From: CAYYAQ01 sp964469555
GTDB lineage: Bacteria > Planctomycetota > UBA1135 > UBA2386
DNA: 40,143 nucleotides
Direction of reading: 5' to 3'
NCBI GenBank assembly: GCA_964469555.1
Contig: CAYYAQ010000029.1
Coordinates: 1 to 40,143, forward strand
Position 1 is the first letter of the stretch. The number at the start of each line of letters is the position of its first letter. The position numbers and the translations under genes were made by a program. Shown here one piece after another: positions 16,201 to 24,037 of the stretch. The notes beneath the pieces were generated by a model. That model made no database searches. It was not told where the DNA came from and saw nothing but the letters and a program-made list of their open reading frames with translations.

Positions 16201-16678
16201 CAATTGCTTGTTCGGTGGTTGGGGCCACTCCACGGGCACCGCGTACTTCGACGACGTCGAGTTCATCGAACTCGGTCCCGAGTCTGGATCCGGACCCGGA
16301 GCGGGGGGCATCCTGGCTGCGGTCATGAACTCTGCCAAGGTCGCCGGCGGAGAGATCAAGGCCGAGAAGGCTCTCGACACCGCGAAGCTCCTCACCGGAG
16401 GCGACGCAGCCCGCGGCAAGAAGGTCTTCTTCACGCACGCGATCGCCGGTTGCTTCCGCTGCCACAAGGTAGGCGGCGAGGGCGGCATCCTCGCTCCGGC
16501 CCTCGATGGCATCGCGGCTCGCAAGGACGCCAGGTATCTCCTCGAGTCCTTGATCAATCCCAATGCGACGATCGCCGAGGGCTATATAGGCAAGTTCTCA
16601 CCGATGCCGCCGATGGGTCTCCTGCTGAAGGACGATGAGATCCGCGACGTGTTGAGATACCTGAGGACCCTGAAGTAG
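13253..16678 (+). CDS. ThuA / PVC dehydrogenase / HEAT / CBM-like / cytochrome c fusion protein
   Basis: 1141 residues from the ATG at 13253, chosen because it begins the signal peptide directly; a GTG at 13226 would add nine residues. Domain order: ThuA-like (about 25-235, starting QVLFLGDGGHH, with PLHCASYCF); PVC-type membrane-bound dehydrogenase beta-propeller (about 285-645, with DNRGRLWICESIDYP and Asp-rich DTDGDGRAD / DTDGDDKAD loops); helical HEAT-like region (about 665-800); a jelly-roll CBM4/9-like module beginning NLISNPSFEE (about 860-1010); and a C-terminal haem c domain with C1067-F-R-C-H1071 and the MPPMG block for the Met ligand. Such proteins are thought to oxidise or process sugars at the planctomycete envelope, passing electrons to the haem; the substrate is unknown. 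It stands alone, convergent with a small gene 8 bp downstream. Confidence 0.9.
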   Translation: MPQAIRLSRLVAVVTLLFAAQALGQQPIQVLFLGDGGHHKPAERSRQLIPYLLHRGIKVHYTESMGDITPRNLARYDALMVYANIGSIHPARAKAILDYIEGGAGYVPLHCASYCFNNDPKMIALTGAQFRRHKTGTFRTTITKPDHPIMKGFEGFESWDETYVHHRHNDQGRTILSRRRSDGEDEPWTWVRSQGKGRVFYTAWGHDRRTWSNPGFCDLVERGLRWATGDDDPVGTMARRKILAPFQFKKAKVAYYPPRGPRKGDGKWPEMQLPLDAEESVKHMITPAGFEARLFAAEPDIRPAIAMTWDNRGRLWICESIDYPNRRQGEGKGHDSIKICEDTDGDGRADKFTVFADKLSIPTAITFANGGVIVQQAPNTLFLKDTDGDDKADVREKLITGWGTGDTHAGPSNLQYGLDNQVWGMIGYAGFNGKVGDESNRFGSGFYRFAPDGSTLEFIRSTNNNTWGIGFTEEGLVFGSTANGNPSCYMPIPNRYYMLASGMRANTLGRSADSSRFLPITERYRQVDVHGGYTAAAGHAVYTARTYPQSYWNRRAFVTGSTGKLIGTFELIRKGANVTTTNPFNLVSSDDEWTGPIMAEVGPDGHVWFIDFYNYIIQHNPTPAGHKRGPGNAYITKIRDKKHTRIYRVVYKEAKPQPQPDLSKASPTQLVAALTHGNMLWRRHAQRMLVERGKTDVTGALIALVGDRGVDVVGLNTGAIHGLWTLHGLGALDGTDKVALAAAVDALSHPSAGVRRNALAVLPHSAASAHAILAAGALTDDDAQVRLAALLALADMPPSVAVGAVVYSVSVEPRDADDPWMADALKIAGSVHYVGFLAAAKPTAKKDGKKEKSEPKARPNLISNPSFEERNGDRPKNWKVRTYGGPASHALATGGRTGEYCVKISSEKGSDTSWFTNVRVKPRTRYQLSGWIKTVKIGTKGGAHGALFNAHAAGAKTTSLKGTADWRRVTGTVRSGSRNEISINCLFGGWGHSTGTAYFDDVEFIELGPESGSGPGAGGILAAVMNSAKVAGGEIKAEKALDTAKLLTGGDAARGKKVFFTHAIAGCFRCHKVGGEGGILAPALDGIAARKDARYLLESLINPNATIAEGYIGKFSPMPPMGLLLKDDEIRDVLRYLRTLK

Positions 16679-16686
16679 AAGACGCG

Positions 16687-16953
16687 TCACGGTTGATCGT
16701 CTGCCTTCTCGATCAGGGCGTCAATCTCCTGGACCTGCTCGTACGGCAGTCGATTGCGCTGATACTTGTTCCAGAGAAGCTCGCGCAGGTGCAGGAGATC
16801 ATCCAGAGGAAAGGGGTCGAGCGGTGTCCACTCGTCTTCCGATTTGAGACGGGATTGGAACTGCCACCTGCCAGCTTGTCTCTTGGCGGTGACCAACCGC
16901 ACCTCCCCGTCAGGCATGTTGTCACGCCATTCGTGTTTGCGACCGCTGCTCAT
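16687..16953 (-). CDS. Small conserved hypothetical protein (88 aa)
   Basis: The ATG at 16951-16953 begins MSSGRKHEWRDNMPDGE; the frame is open upstream to 17106, but that part looks like non-coding shadow (Arg/Ser-rich, no conserved look). 88 residues, charged, soluble, no signal peptide, cysteine or known catalytic motif. It has a beta-like start (RLVTAKRQAGRWQFQSR) and a helical end (LHLRELLWNKYQRNRLPYEQ) suited to a small protein- or nucleic-acid-binding module. The sequence has the feel of a lineage-conserved planctomycete protein, but I cannot name a family. It is flanked by two genes on the other strand and is monocistronic. Confidence 0.7.
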   Translation of the reverse strand: MSSGRKHEWRDNMPDGEVRLVTAKRQAGRWQFQSRLKSEDEWTPLDPFPLDDLLHLRELLWNKYQRNRLPYEQVQEIDALIEKADDQP

Positions 16954-17172
16954 GGTTGCCCCAGTGAATCCAAATCGGCGGGATACGCGCCACAAATCTG
17001 CCTGGAAATTCGCTTCTCGGGCTCGAGTCCTACTTGACGCGTCGCAACCCGAGTTCCGAGGAAGCGCGATCGCGCGCGTCGAGGATTCGCCGGAAAAGGG
17101 AGCCAACCAGTGCTTGTCGCTCGCGCAGATGGCACATTGATGGTCGCCTACGACTCGATCCGGTCAGCTGCC

Positions 17173-18711
17173 ATGCGAAACCAAGTCCTCGAGCGATCTC
17201 TCCTCCTCGGCTTGATGGCGATTTCCTCAGCGTGTTCGACGGCGGACACCGACAGTCACAAGTGGCGGGGATACGTAGAGCGGTGTCTCGGCACGCTGGT
17301 CGAGCACGGGACCGACAGGTACGGTCCGGTAGAGTCCCCTCTGATCATGGCGGTGATCGACGTGCGGACGCTCGAGTCCCCGGAAAAGCCGGAGCTCCTG
17401 GACAGCCTTGTCCGGCTCGAGAATCGACTGCATCGACGAGGCGAGCGAGGCGCGAATTTCTGGTACGACCAGAAGACCCTCAAGTGCATGCACCGGCTGT
17501 CGCGGCTCATCGGTGATGCCAGGTACGCGACAGCTGCCGATTCGTGCGCGGCCTATGCGCTGAAGAACTGCCGCAAGAGCAACGGCCTGCTCGTGTGGGG
17601 ATCACACATCTACTGGGATTGCTACAAGGACGAGGCGAGCGGTGACGTAGGCGGCAAGGGACCGCACGAAATTCTGGTCTTCCAACCCGAGTGGGAGGAG
17701 ATGTACCGGGTGAATCCGGTGGCTGTACGAGAGGAGATCGAAGGCATCTGGAAGTGGCACGTCATCGACAAGAAGACGGGATACCACAATCGACACGACG
17801 ACGGTCGGCGTGGGTTCGACTTCGCATTCTCGGGCGGCTCGTTGATTCTCGCGTTTGCGTTCATGCACAAGGCGACGAAGGAGCCCCGGTGGCTCGAGAG
17901 AGCGCGGCTCGTGTCTGACTGGCACTGGAACGCTCGCAACAAGAAAACAGGTCTCACGCCCGACACGCCCGGGTCTCGCAATCGCTACGACGGTCGCCAT
18001 TCCTTCACGAACCAGGCTGGACTTTTCGCAAGCCAGCTCCTGGGCGCCTACGAGATGACCGCGGATACGTACTTTCGAGACGTCGCGATCGCCTACATCA
18101 AGACATTCGACAAGTACGGATGGGACCCGAAATCATCCACGTTCCACGCGATGTTGAAACTCGATGGCACGCCCGTCCCCGCGCGCGCAAAGGCATCGGG
18201 CTACGACCGTTGGTCACCGACCGGACACGTCAACGTTTGGCGGACGTCGATCTTCTCGTACGAGTTCACGCTCGCAGCGGCGCAGGCGGCGATCTACGCC
18301 TGGGAGCAGTCAGCCAAGGAACCCGGCGAGCGCGACCCGGAGCTGTTGCGGGTCGCCTTGCGCTGGGCGGGAGTAGTAGAGGGCGCGCTGCCGCCACACA
18401 CCGGACGCCGCTGGAAGGAAGAACTCGAGGCCGCGATGCCCGCTGTGATCAAGACAGGCGGCGCGTACGCGGAAGACTACGGGCGGGCGATCTCGTTCTT
18501 CGTCCATGTGTACCGCGCGACGAAAGATCCCAAGCACTTGCGGCTCGCGGAAGGACTCGCCGGCGAGGCCGTCGAGAAGCTCTTTGAGAACGGGCTGTTC
18601 AAGGGTCATCCCGCCAAGCCCTACTACGAGACGACGAACGGAGTCGGGTTGTTGTTGTGGGCGCTGCTCGAACTGGATGCTCCGCTCGAAGAATTGCCCG
18701 GGGCGTTCTGA
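17173..18711 (+). CDS. Secreted alpha/alpha-barrel (six-hairpin glycosidase-like) lipoprotein
   Basis: 512 residues from the ATG at 17173, which places a lipoprotein signal with lipobox SSAC (Cys21); the frame extends to 17110 but the added residues are not signal-like. The mature part is helix-rich with repeated aromatic turns (NFWYDQKTLKCMHRL, WGSHIYWDCYKDE, GYHNRHDDGRRGFDF, YYETTNGVGLLLWALLEL), the pattern of (alpha/alpha)6 barrels in polysaccharide lyases and glycoside hydrolases. Trp, His and Asp/Glu are frequent where a sugar cleft would lie. I cannot assign a GH or PL number. Likely role: degrading an uronic-acid or neutral polysaccharide at the cell surface, in keeping with the sulfatases and DUF1080 nearby. 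No partner gene is adjacent on its strand. Confidence 0.7.
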   Translation: MRNQVLERSLLLGLMAISSACSTADTDSHKWRGYVERCLGTLVEHGTDRYGPVESPLIMAVIDVRTLESPEKPELLDSLVRLENRLHRRGERGANFWYDQKTLKCMHRLSRLIGDARYATAADSCAAYALKNCRKSNGLLVWGSHIYWDCYKDEASGDVGGKGPHEILVFQPEWEEMYRVNPVAVREEIEGIWKWHVIDKKTGYHNRHDDGRRGFDFAFSGGSLILAFAFMHKATKEPRWLERARLVSDWHWNARNKKTGLTPDTPGSRNRYDGRHSFTNQAGLFASQLLGAYEMTADTYFRDVAIAYIKTFDKYGWDPKSSTFHAMLKLDGTPVPARAKASGYDRWSPTGHVNVWRTSIFSYEFTLAAAQAAIYAWEQSAKEPGERDPELLRVALRWAGVVEGALPPHTGRRWKEELEAAMPAVIKTGGAYAEDYGRAISFFVHVYRATKDPKHLRLAEGLAGEAVEKLFENGLFKGHPAKPYYETTNGVGLLLWALLELDAPLEELPGAF

Positions 18712-18779
18712 CCCGCCCGCAGTGCTTGTGAGAACTGCCATTGCCAGCCGGACATTCAAGTGGAGGTACCGTTGATGCG

Positions 18780-19517
18780 TCAGCTCGGGGATGCGACGCG
18801 CTCCGACTCCTGGATGCGCATGAAGCACAGCAGGAGCAGCGCGGGACCGAGGATCTCCAGGAACTCCTCCGGGACGACCGGATAGTCGACGATCGGGAAG
18901 CCGCGAGGCTTGTAGGACGAGTCCTTCAACCAGCGCTCGACGATCTCGAATCCGACGGCGCCGCCGAGGCACGCGAATCCCAGGACCATCTCGATCAGCC
19001 GCGGGCGATCGTTCCACAGTGTCTTGGCGAGGAAGCGGAACGCGAATAGACCTGCGATCACGAAGATCGGCAGCAGCACCTTGATCCACGGGAAAGACAA
19101 CTCGTCGCCGACGTACTGGCGTGCCCAGTCGTTGATCATCTCGTGGATCATCAACGCGTCGTCCATCCCGAGGTAGACGAACAGCACGCCGACGAGGATC
19201 CATCCCTTGCGTTCGGAGGCGTCTCGGAGTCCCGCGAGCCTGAACGCGGCGACGCCGGTCCACAACATCGCCAGGACGGACAGCCACGTGTTCGGTCCGT
19301 AGTCGCAGCGGACGTCCGTGATCACGAGTATGTCCTGCCCGGTAAACCAACCCACGTAGTCGCCTACGTGGAAGCACATCTTCGGGCCGAACCACGTGAG
19401 GTGCAGCACCACGTGCAGGCCCGCGAAGAACAGTCCGAACGCCGTGATCCAGGCGAAAACGCGACCGCTGCGTTTGCGGCTGCGGTCTGCTTCGATTGGA
19501 GGGGATTCCGACGCCAT
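18780..19517 (-). CDS. Polytopic membrane protein with DDxxxxHE motif
   Basis: 245 residues, ATG at 19515-19517, 19 bp after the DUF1080 stop, so the second gene of a two-gene unit. About six membrane helices: near 20-40, 75-95, 105-122, 145-165, 173-190 and 220-235. A helix end carries GMDDALMIHEMIND; paired Asp followed by His-Glu in the membrane recalls metal-dependent membrane hydrolases of the CREST/ceramidase type, but also several uncharacterised planctomycete families, so this is only a hint. Other conserved-looking spots are HVVLHLTWFGPKMCFHVGD and EIVERWLKD, giving further His, Asp and Glu near membrane faces. Function unknown. Confidence 0.7.
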   Translation of the reverse strand: MASESPPIEADRSRKRSGRVFAWITAFGLFFAGLHVVLHLTWFGPKMCFHVGDYVGWFTGQDILVITDVRCDYGPNTWLSVLAMLWTGVAAFRLAGLRDASERKGWILVGVLFVYLGMDDALMIHEMINDWARQYVGDELSFPWIKVLLPIFVIAGLFAFRFLAKTLWNDRPRLIEMVLGFACLGGAVGFEIVERWLKDSSYKPRGFPIVDYPVVPEEFLEILGPALLLLCFMRIQESERVASPS

Positions 19518-19536
19518 TCGTTCTCGCGGGGCGAGG

Positions 19537-20379
19537 CTACTTCTGGTCGTAGCCCTTCAGTTCTCGGACCCAGATGTTGCGGTAGCGGATCGCGTTCCCG
19601 TGATCCTGAAGCTGGATGGGACCTTTCGGACCATGGGCCTTGTACGTTCCCACCCGCTTGTGCGTCGTCGCGCCGATCAGCGCGCGGTGGTGGTGGAGAA
19701 GGACGCCGTTGTGCAGGATGGTGACGTACGCCGGCGACACGAGCTTCCCGTCCTTGAATCGCGGGGCCTTGAAGATGATGTCGTACATCTGCCACGTCCC
19801 GGGCTTCCGGCTGGCGTTGACGAGTGGGGGGGTCTGGCCGTAGATCGCGCCGGCCTGGCCGTCGGCGTAGGTGACGTTGTTGTATGAGTCGAGGACCTGC
19901 ACTTCGTAGTTGCCCATCAGGAAGACGCCGCTGTTGCCGCGGCCCTGGGACTTCCCTTTCACGGGAGTCGGCGAGCTCCACTCGATGTGGAGTTGGCAGT
20001 CGCCGAACTGCTGGCGTGTCGAGATCGCACCCGATCCTGGTTTGCACTGGATGTGGTCGCCCTTCAGCAGCCACCGTGCGTCACCCTTCCGGCCTTTCCA
20101 CGCGTCGAGGTTCTTGCCGTCGAAGAGGATGACCGCGTCGGAGGGTGCCTTCCCCGCGACCGACTCGGTGCTGGCGGTGCCGGGCTTGATGATCTCTGGG
20201 TGAGGCCTGTCCGCGTCGTGCACCTTCCACTTCTGGCCGGGGATCACGGGCGTGTTCGTGTAGCCCTCCTTCTTCTGCGCTTTCTGTTTGCCCTGCTTTG
20301 TCTGAGCCTCGACAGAGCCACAGAGCGTGATGCAGAGGAGGGTGGTGAGAACGATGTTGAGCGTCTCGGTCTTTCGCAT
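19537..20379 (-). CDS. Secreted DUF1080 / 3-keto-disaccharide hydrolase
   Basis: 280 residues. The start is the ATG at 20377-20379, where a signal peptide begins (MRKTETLNIVLTTLLCITLCG...AQ); the open frame continues much further upstream but that part is antisense to cutC. The DUF1080 jelly-roll spans about 70-280: DAVILFDGKNLDAWKG, NSGVFLMGNYEVQVLDSY, AGAIYGQ, WQMYDIIF and GPIQLQDHG. The family cleaves 3-keto-glucosides made by a partner oxidoreductase, releasing 3-keto sugars, and is greatly expanded in Planctomycetota. No 3-dehydrogenase is adjacent; the downstream partner is a polytopic membrane protein. It diverges from cutC over 111 bp. Confidence 0.93.
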   Translation of the reverse strand: MRKTETLNIVLTTLLCITLCGSVEAQTKQGKQKAQKKEGYTNTPVIPGQKWKVHDADRPHPEIIKPGTASTESVAGKAPSDAVILFDGKNLDAWKGRKGDARWLLKGDHIQCKPGSGAISTRQQFGDCQLHIEWSSPTPVKGKSQGRGNSGVFLMGNYEVQVLDSYNNVTYADGQAGAIYGQTPPLVNASRKPGTWQMYDIIFKAPRFKDGKLVSPAYVTILHNGVLLHHHRALIGATTHKRVGTYKAHGPKGPIQLQDHGNAIRYRNIWVRELKGYDQK

Positions 20380-20456
20380 GGCCTTTTGGGGGGGGAGGGA
20401 ATGGTCGACGAGAAGGGTAGCGAAACTCCCTGAGGAATGCCTCTCTCGGTAGATCG

Positions 20457-20484
20457 TTGCCTGTGTCGTTACCGAAGGCATACT
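20457..20484 (+). promoter_or_regulatory. Possible cutC promoter giving a leaderless mRNA
   Basis: TTGCCT (20457-20462) and CATACT (20479-20484) match sigma-70 boxes at four of six positions each with 16 bp between. The ATG of cutC starts 7 bp after the -10 box, so transcription would begin at or near the start codon. There is no Shine-Dalgarno-like run directly before that ATG. Weak but consistent. Confidence 0.3.
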
Positions 20485-20490
20485 CTGGCT

Positions 20491-21255
20491 ATGAGATCTG
20501 GGCGGCGGATCCTGTTTGAGGTGTGCGTCGAAACCGCGGCGGGTGCCGTGGCAGCACGAGACGGCGGCGCGGACCGGGTCGAGCTTTGCGCGAACCTCCT
20601 CGAGGGCGGCGTGACTCCGAGCGCGGGCGCTGTCGGCTACGTCCGGGATCAGCTGGACATCCCGGTGATGGTCCTCGTCCGACCGCGGGGCGGCGACTTC
20701 GTCTACTCGGACGGTGAGATGGACGTGATGCGCCGTGACATCGCATCGCTGCGAGATGCGGGAGTCGACGGCGTGGTCGTGGGGGCGCTGCGGCCCGATG
20801 CGACGGTCGACGTGGATCGGACCCGCGCGTTTGTCGAGGCTGCGGGCCCGATGCAGGTCACGTTCCACCGGGCGTTCGACATGTGTATCGATCCTCGCGC
20901 GGCGCTCGAGCAGTTGGTCGAACTCGGCGTCGATCGGATTCTCACGTCCGGTCAGGAGGACGCGGCGTTGGACGGAATCGCGCTGATCGCAGAGCTCGTC
21001 GAACAGGCGGGGAACCGGATCCGCATCATGCCGGGTGGCGGAATCGTCGAGTCCGACATCCGCCGCGTGCTGGAACTCTCGAAGGCGACCGAAGTGCACT
21101 TCGCCGCGGGCGCGAGTCTCGAGAGTCCGATGGAGTTCAGGAACAGCAGGTGTTCGATGGGATGTGGAACCGTCCCGGACGAATACGAGTTGCGTGTCAC
21201 GGATCCCGCCCGTGTGCGCGAGTTTGTCGATCAAGCTACGCGGGATCCTCACTAG
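20491..21255 (+). CDS. cutC: CutC family protein (copper homeostasis protein CutC)
   Basis: 254 residues from the ATG at 20491; the frame is open to 20437 but the family starts at the ILFEVCVET strand, a few residues after this ATG. TIM-barrel CutC marks in order: EVCVETAAGA, DRVELCANLLEGGVTPS, VMVLVRPRGGDFVYS, VTFHRAFD, RILTSGQ and RIMPGGGI. The C-terminal EVHFAA is the usual ExHxS/A strand. CutC has been linked to copper tolerance, but its biochemical role is unsettled. It is cytoplasmic, with no signal peptide. It diverges from the DUF1080 gene and is followed after 15 bp by a lipoprotein gene, though that gene may have its own signals. Confidence 0.94.
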   Translation: MRSGRRILFEVCVETAAGAVAARDGGADRVELCANLLEGGVTPSAGAVGYVRDQLDIPVMVLVRPRGGDFVYSDGEMDVMRRDIASLRDAGVDGVVVGALRPDATVDVDRTRAFVEAAGPMQVTFHRAFDMCIDPRAALEQLVELGVDRILTSGQEDAALDGIALIAELVEQAGNRIRIMPGGGIVESDIRRVLELSKATEVHFAAGASLESPMEFRNSRCSMGCGTVPDEYELRVTDPARVREFVDQATRDPH

Positions 21256-21270
21256 GATGCGTGCCAACCC

Positions 21271-23085
21271 ATGATCATGAAGCATCGAACCAGTGCCGCC
21301 GTTCTCTCGCTTGTGTTGACCTTTGCCGGTTGTGGCGGCGGAGGTGGCGGCGGCGGTGTTCCGACGAACAACCCTGCGCCGATACTCGTGTCGGTGACGT
21401 TTCTCGGCGCAGGGGCGAATCCCGTCGATGGGGACAAGCTGCGGTTCCTGATTTCCGATGCAGCAGCGCTGGTCGCTGGAGTGGCGCTCAGCGGCACGGA
21501 TCTCACGATCGTCGGCGGCACGATCGCTGTCACGGGCCTGCCGACGGTGATTTCGACGCACGTGGTGGAGGTAACGTTGGCCGCGGGTGCCGCGCTCGTC
21601 ACGGGGACTTCGACTTTTTCGTTCAGTGGCGACAATGACGCGGTCTCCGACACGACCGGGCAGCTCGCGATCGCGGGCACCGCGCGAACACTGAAGAAGG
21701 CCGATGGCGATGCGCCCGTCGTCACGAACGTGACGCTGAGCGGCGTGGTCGGTGCGCTGAACGGGACGGGTGTGGCAGGCGGCACGCTCCAGGTCGCGAC
21801 CACCGGATTCTCCGTGGACATGACCTACCAGGACGCCTCCAACGTGGTGGATCCAGCGCTGAACATCGTCACGGCGAACGTCGCGGTGCTCGTCAACAGC
21901 ACGTCGTTCCTCGCCGGGCAGAACCTCGTACCGCACCTGACGGCGACCGCGGCGGGGGCGACATCGGCGGTCTACGCGGTTCCTGCGGGGGTCGTGTTTC
22001 CCGTGGGATCGGTGGTGGTCACGTGCTCTTGTGTAGACAGCACGGGCAGGGTGTCCGCGGCGGCCACCTTCTCGTTCCTGACCAGGACGATGACGAACGC
22101 GCTGCAGCCGTTCGAGAAGGCCGTGAATGCGAGCCAGGTCTGGTTCCTGGACACGAGCCGAGACGTCGAGTCGATGTCGATCAACCTCGCCAATCCGACC
22201 ACGCCGGTGCAGGTCTCGGCGGGAGCGAATTCCATACCCGACCTCGAGGACGTGTTCCAGATCCTCGGTCTGCGGGTCTCGAGCCCGATCCCGAACGTCA
22301 GCGGGTTGCTGAACAGCAACCAGGTCATCATGAGTCAGTTCCGGGCCAGAGTGCTTTTGGAGCTCGCCGCGTTCTTCGCGGGAGTGAACGTGACCTTTAC
22401 GTTTACCTCACCGGGGACATTCCCCGCAGGCGCGCAGGTCATCGCATACAACTCGTTCACGTTCTCGCAGATGTGCATCGGCGGATCGGCGACGACAACG
22501 GGGGCGACCGGGGTCGGTGGCCTCGCGATCTTCGACCCACACAACGAAGTCCACGTGGACGACTGTTTGTTGAACTTTGCTGGGGGAGACCGCCTCGGCG
22601 TCTTCCCGCAGACCTTGGTGAACAGCGCGTACTTGTCGCCGTCGGCGACGTCGTTCGCGATGACGTTCAACTTCTTCACGCCGACGAAGATCGGTGGGGG
22701 AAGCGGGACACCAGTCGGATCGCATTCGGACGGCAAGGACGGTGCTCGGCTCAACAACCCGCTTCTCGACACGCGCGCCGGGCGCATCGCCACTGCGATC
22801 AGGGACTTCGCGCGGTTCGTAGCAGTGATCGTCGCCCACGAGTGCGGACACTCGATGGGGCTCGTCCAGAACACCGCGATGCCCGCTGGCCTCTACGGCA
22901 ACCTCGTCTCCGTGTTTCCCGGCTCTTCGCAAGGCCACATCAAGATGCCGATCACGATTTTCCCGGGCAACGCGATCAACATCATGACCCCGTCGATCTC
23001 GTACGTCGGGACGCTCGACAGCGGCACCCGCTTCAACAGCCTCAACCTCGCCTACCTACTCGAAGCCGCGATCTACGACAACTGA
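21271..23085 (+). CDS. Metzincin-like zinc-protease lipoprotein with variant third ligand
   Basis: 604 residues; ATG at 21271 (a second ATG is at 21277). Lipoprotein signal with lipobox FAGC (Cys21) followed by eight glycines as a flexible tether. About 35-290 is Ala/Val/Thr/Gly-rich beta sandwich, likely Ig-like adhesin modules. The C-terminal part has H523-E-C-G-H527-S-M-G, i.e. HExxHxxG, and about 50 residues later NIMTPS, which fits the metzincin Met-turn. The position that holds the third zinc ligand (His or Asp) in typical metzincins is Gln533. Predicted as a surface-anchored metalloprotease or a relative with altered metal binding. It ends 13 bp from the convergent thrB stop. Confidence 0.75.
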   Translation: MIMKHRTSAAVLSLVLTFAGCGGGGGGGGVPTNNPAPILVSVTFLGAGANPVDGDKLRFLISDAAALVAGVALSGTDLTIVGGTIAVTGLPTVISTHVVEVTLAAGAALVTGTSTFSFSGDNDAVSDTTGQLAIAGTARTLKKADGDAPVVTNVTLSGVVGALNGTGVAGGTLQVATTGFSVDMTYQDASNVVDPALNIVTANVAVLVNSTSFLAGQNLVPHLTATAAGATSAVYAVPAGVVFPVGSVVVTCSCVDSTGRVSAAATFSFLTRTMTNALQPFEKAVNASQVWFLDTSRDVESMSINLANPTTPVQVSAGANSIPDLEDVFQILGLRVSSPIPNVSGLLNSNQVIMSQFRARVLLELAAFFAGVNVTFTFTSPGTFPAGAQVIAYNSFTFSQMCIGGSATTTGATGVGGLAIFDPHNEVHVDDCLLNFAGGDRLGVFPQTLVNSAYLSPSATSFAMTFNFFTPTKIGGGSGTPVGSHSDGKDGARLNNPLLDTRAGRIATAIRDFARFVAVIVAHECGHSMGLVQNTAMPAGLYGNLVSVFPGSSQGHIKMPITIFPGNAINIMTPSISYVGTLDSGTRFNSLNLAYLLEAAIYDN

Positions 23086-23098
23086 CACCCGGCGAGGG

Positions 23099-24037
23099 TT
23101 AGCGGGTGGGGTCATCGGGGATGGCGCCATGTTGCGTTCCCCGGAGGCGGAGTATTTCGACCGGGACAGAGACTTCGTCGAAAGCCGCCTGCAGAGTGTC
23201 GGCGCTCTGTGCGGCGTCGTCTTCGGACTTGGTGAAGAGGACGATCGCGGGGCCGGCGCCGGAGATCGTCGCACCGGCGATGGTCCCTTCTTCGATCGCG
23301 CGCAACGCCCGATTGACGCCAGGGACCAGCTTGCGTCGGTAGGGTACGTGCACCTCGTCGACCAGACAGTTCCTCAGGAGCTCGACGTCTCCGACGGAAA
23401 GCGCATGAAGCAAACCGAGGAGTCGACCGGAAGTCCGCTTGATCACCCCGTGTGGCACGTTCGCCGGGAGCAATCGCACAGCCTCGGCCGCGCCGATGTG
23501 GTGGTCCGGTCGCGCGATGACGAAGTGCCACGAATCCGCGAGCGCGAAGCGGAGCACGAGGTGTTGCACGTTCTGCTGCGGTGTTTGAACGGGACACACC
23601 GCCACGAGACCGCCATAGAGCGCCGCACCGCTGTGCGCGGGCGTTCCGCCGAGATGCACCAACAGATCGAGCAGTGCGTCCGCGCCGGGCTGTTGCGTCG
23701 CGTAGTGGCAAGCGATCCCGAGGCCCGCTGCGAATGCGGCGGAGTTCGTCCCGAGACCGGAGAATGCGGGGATGTTGTTGCGCGCCGTGATCTGCAGACC
23801 ACCCGGTAGCTTGATGTCGAATCGCTCACTCGCCGCGTTCAGCGCGCGCAGGATCCCGTCGTGCCTCGGATCCTTCGGCTCGTGACTCATCACGCCTTCA
23901 CGCACGACCTCGAAACCGCCCGACTTGATCTCCTCGACAGTGATGTTGAGGGACAGGTTCACCGCCAGCCCGAGCACGCCGAAGCCCGGGCCGAGATGTG
24001 CGCACGTCGCAGGAACGTCGAATTCGAATGTGGTCAC
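23099..24037 (-). CDS. thrB: Homoserine kinase (GHMP family)
   Basis: 312 residues, GTG start at 24035-24037 that directly follows the TAA of the aldehyde dehydrogenase gene (no spacer), so translation is probably coupled. It phosphorylates homoserine with ATP for threonine synthesis in the cytoplasm. Marks: N-terminal VPATCAHLGPGFGVLGLAV, ATP-loop P90-AFSGLGTNSAA (Thr-Asn where Ser-Ser is commoner), and the C-terminal ISGAGPAIVLF motif. Length fits ThrB. No thrC or hom is nearby; the gene is the last of a six-gene minus-strand unit that is otherwise glycan synthesis and an ALDH. Confidence 0.9.
   Translation of the reverse strand: MTTFEFDVPATCAHLGPGFGVLGLAVNLSLNITVEEIKSGGFEVVREGVMSHEPKDPRHDGILRALNAASERFDIKLPGGLQITARNNIPAFSGLGTNSAAFAAGLGIACHYATQQPGADALLDLLVHLGGTPAHSGAALYGGLVAVCPVQTPQQNVQHLVLRFALADSWHFVIARPDHHIGAAEAVRLLPANVPHGVIKRTSGRLLGLLHALSVGDVELLRNCLVDEVHVPYRRKLVPGVNRALRAIEEGTIAGATISGAGPAIVLFTKSEDDAAQSADTLQAAFDEVSVPVEILRLRGTQHGAIPDDPTR

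Noticed and set aside
20380..21936. Upstream extension of the DUF1080 frame
   Set aside because: It is antisense to cutC and the next lipoprotein gene; the signal peptide at 20379 fixes the real start.
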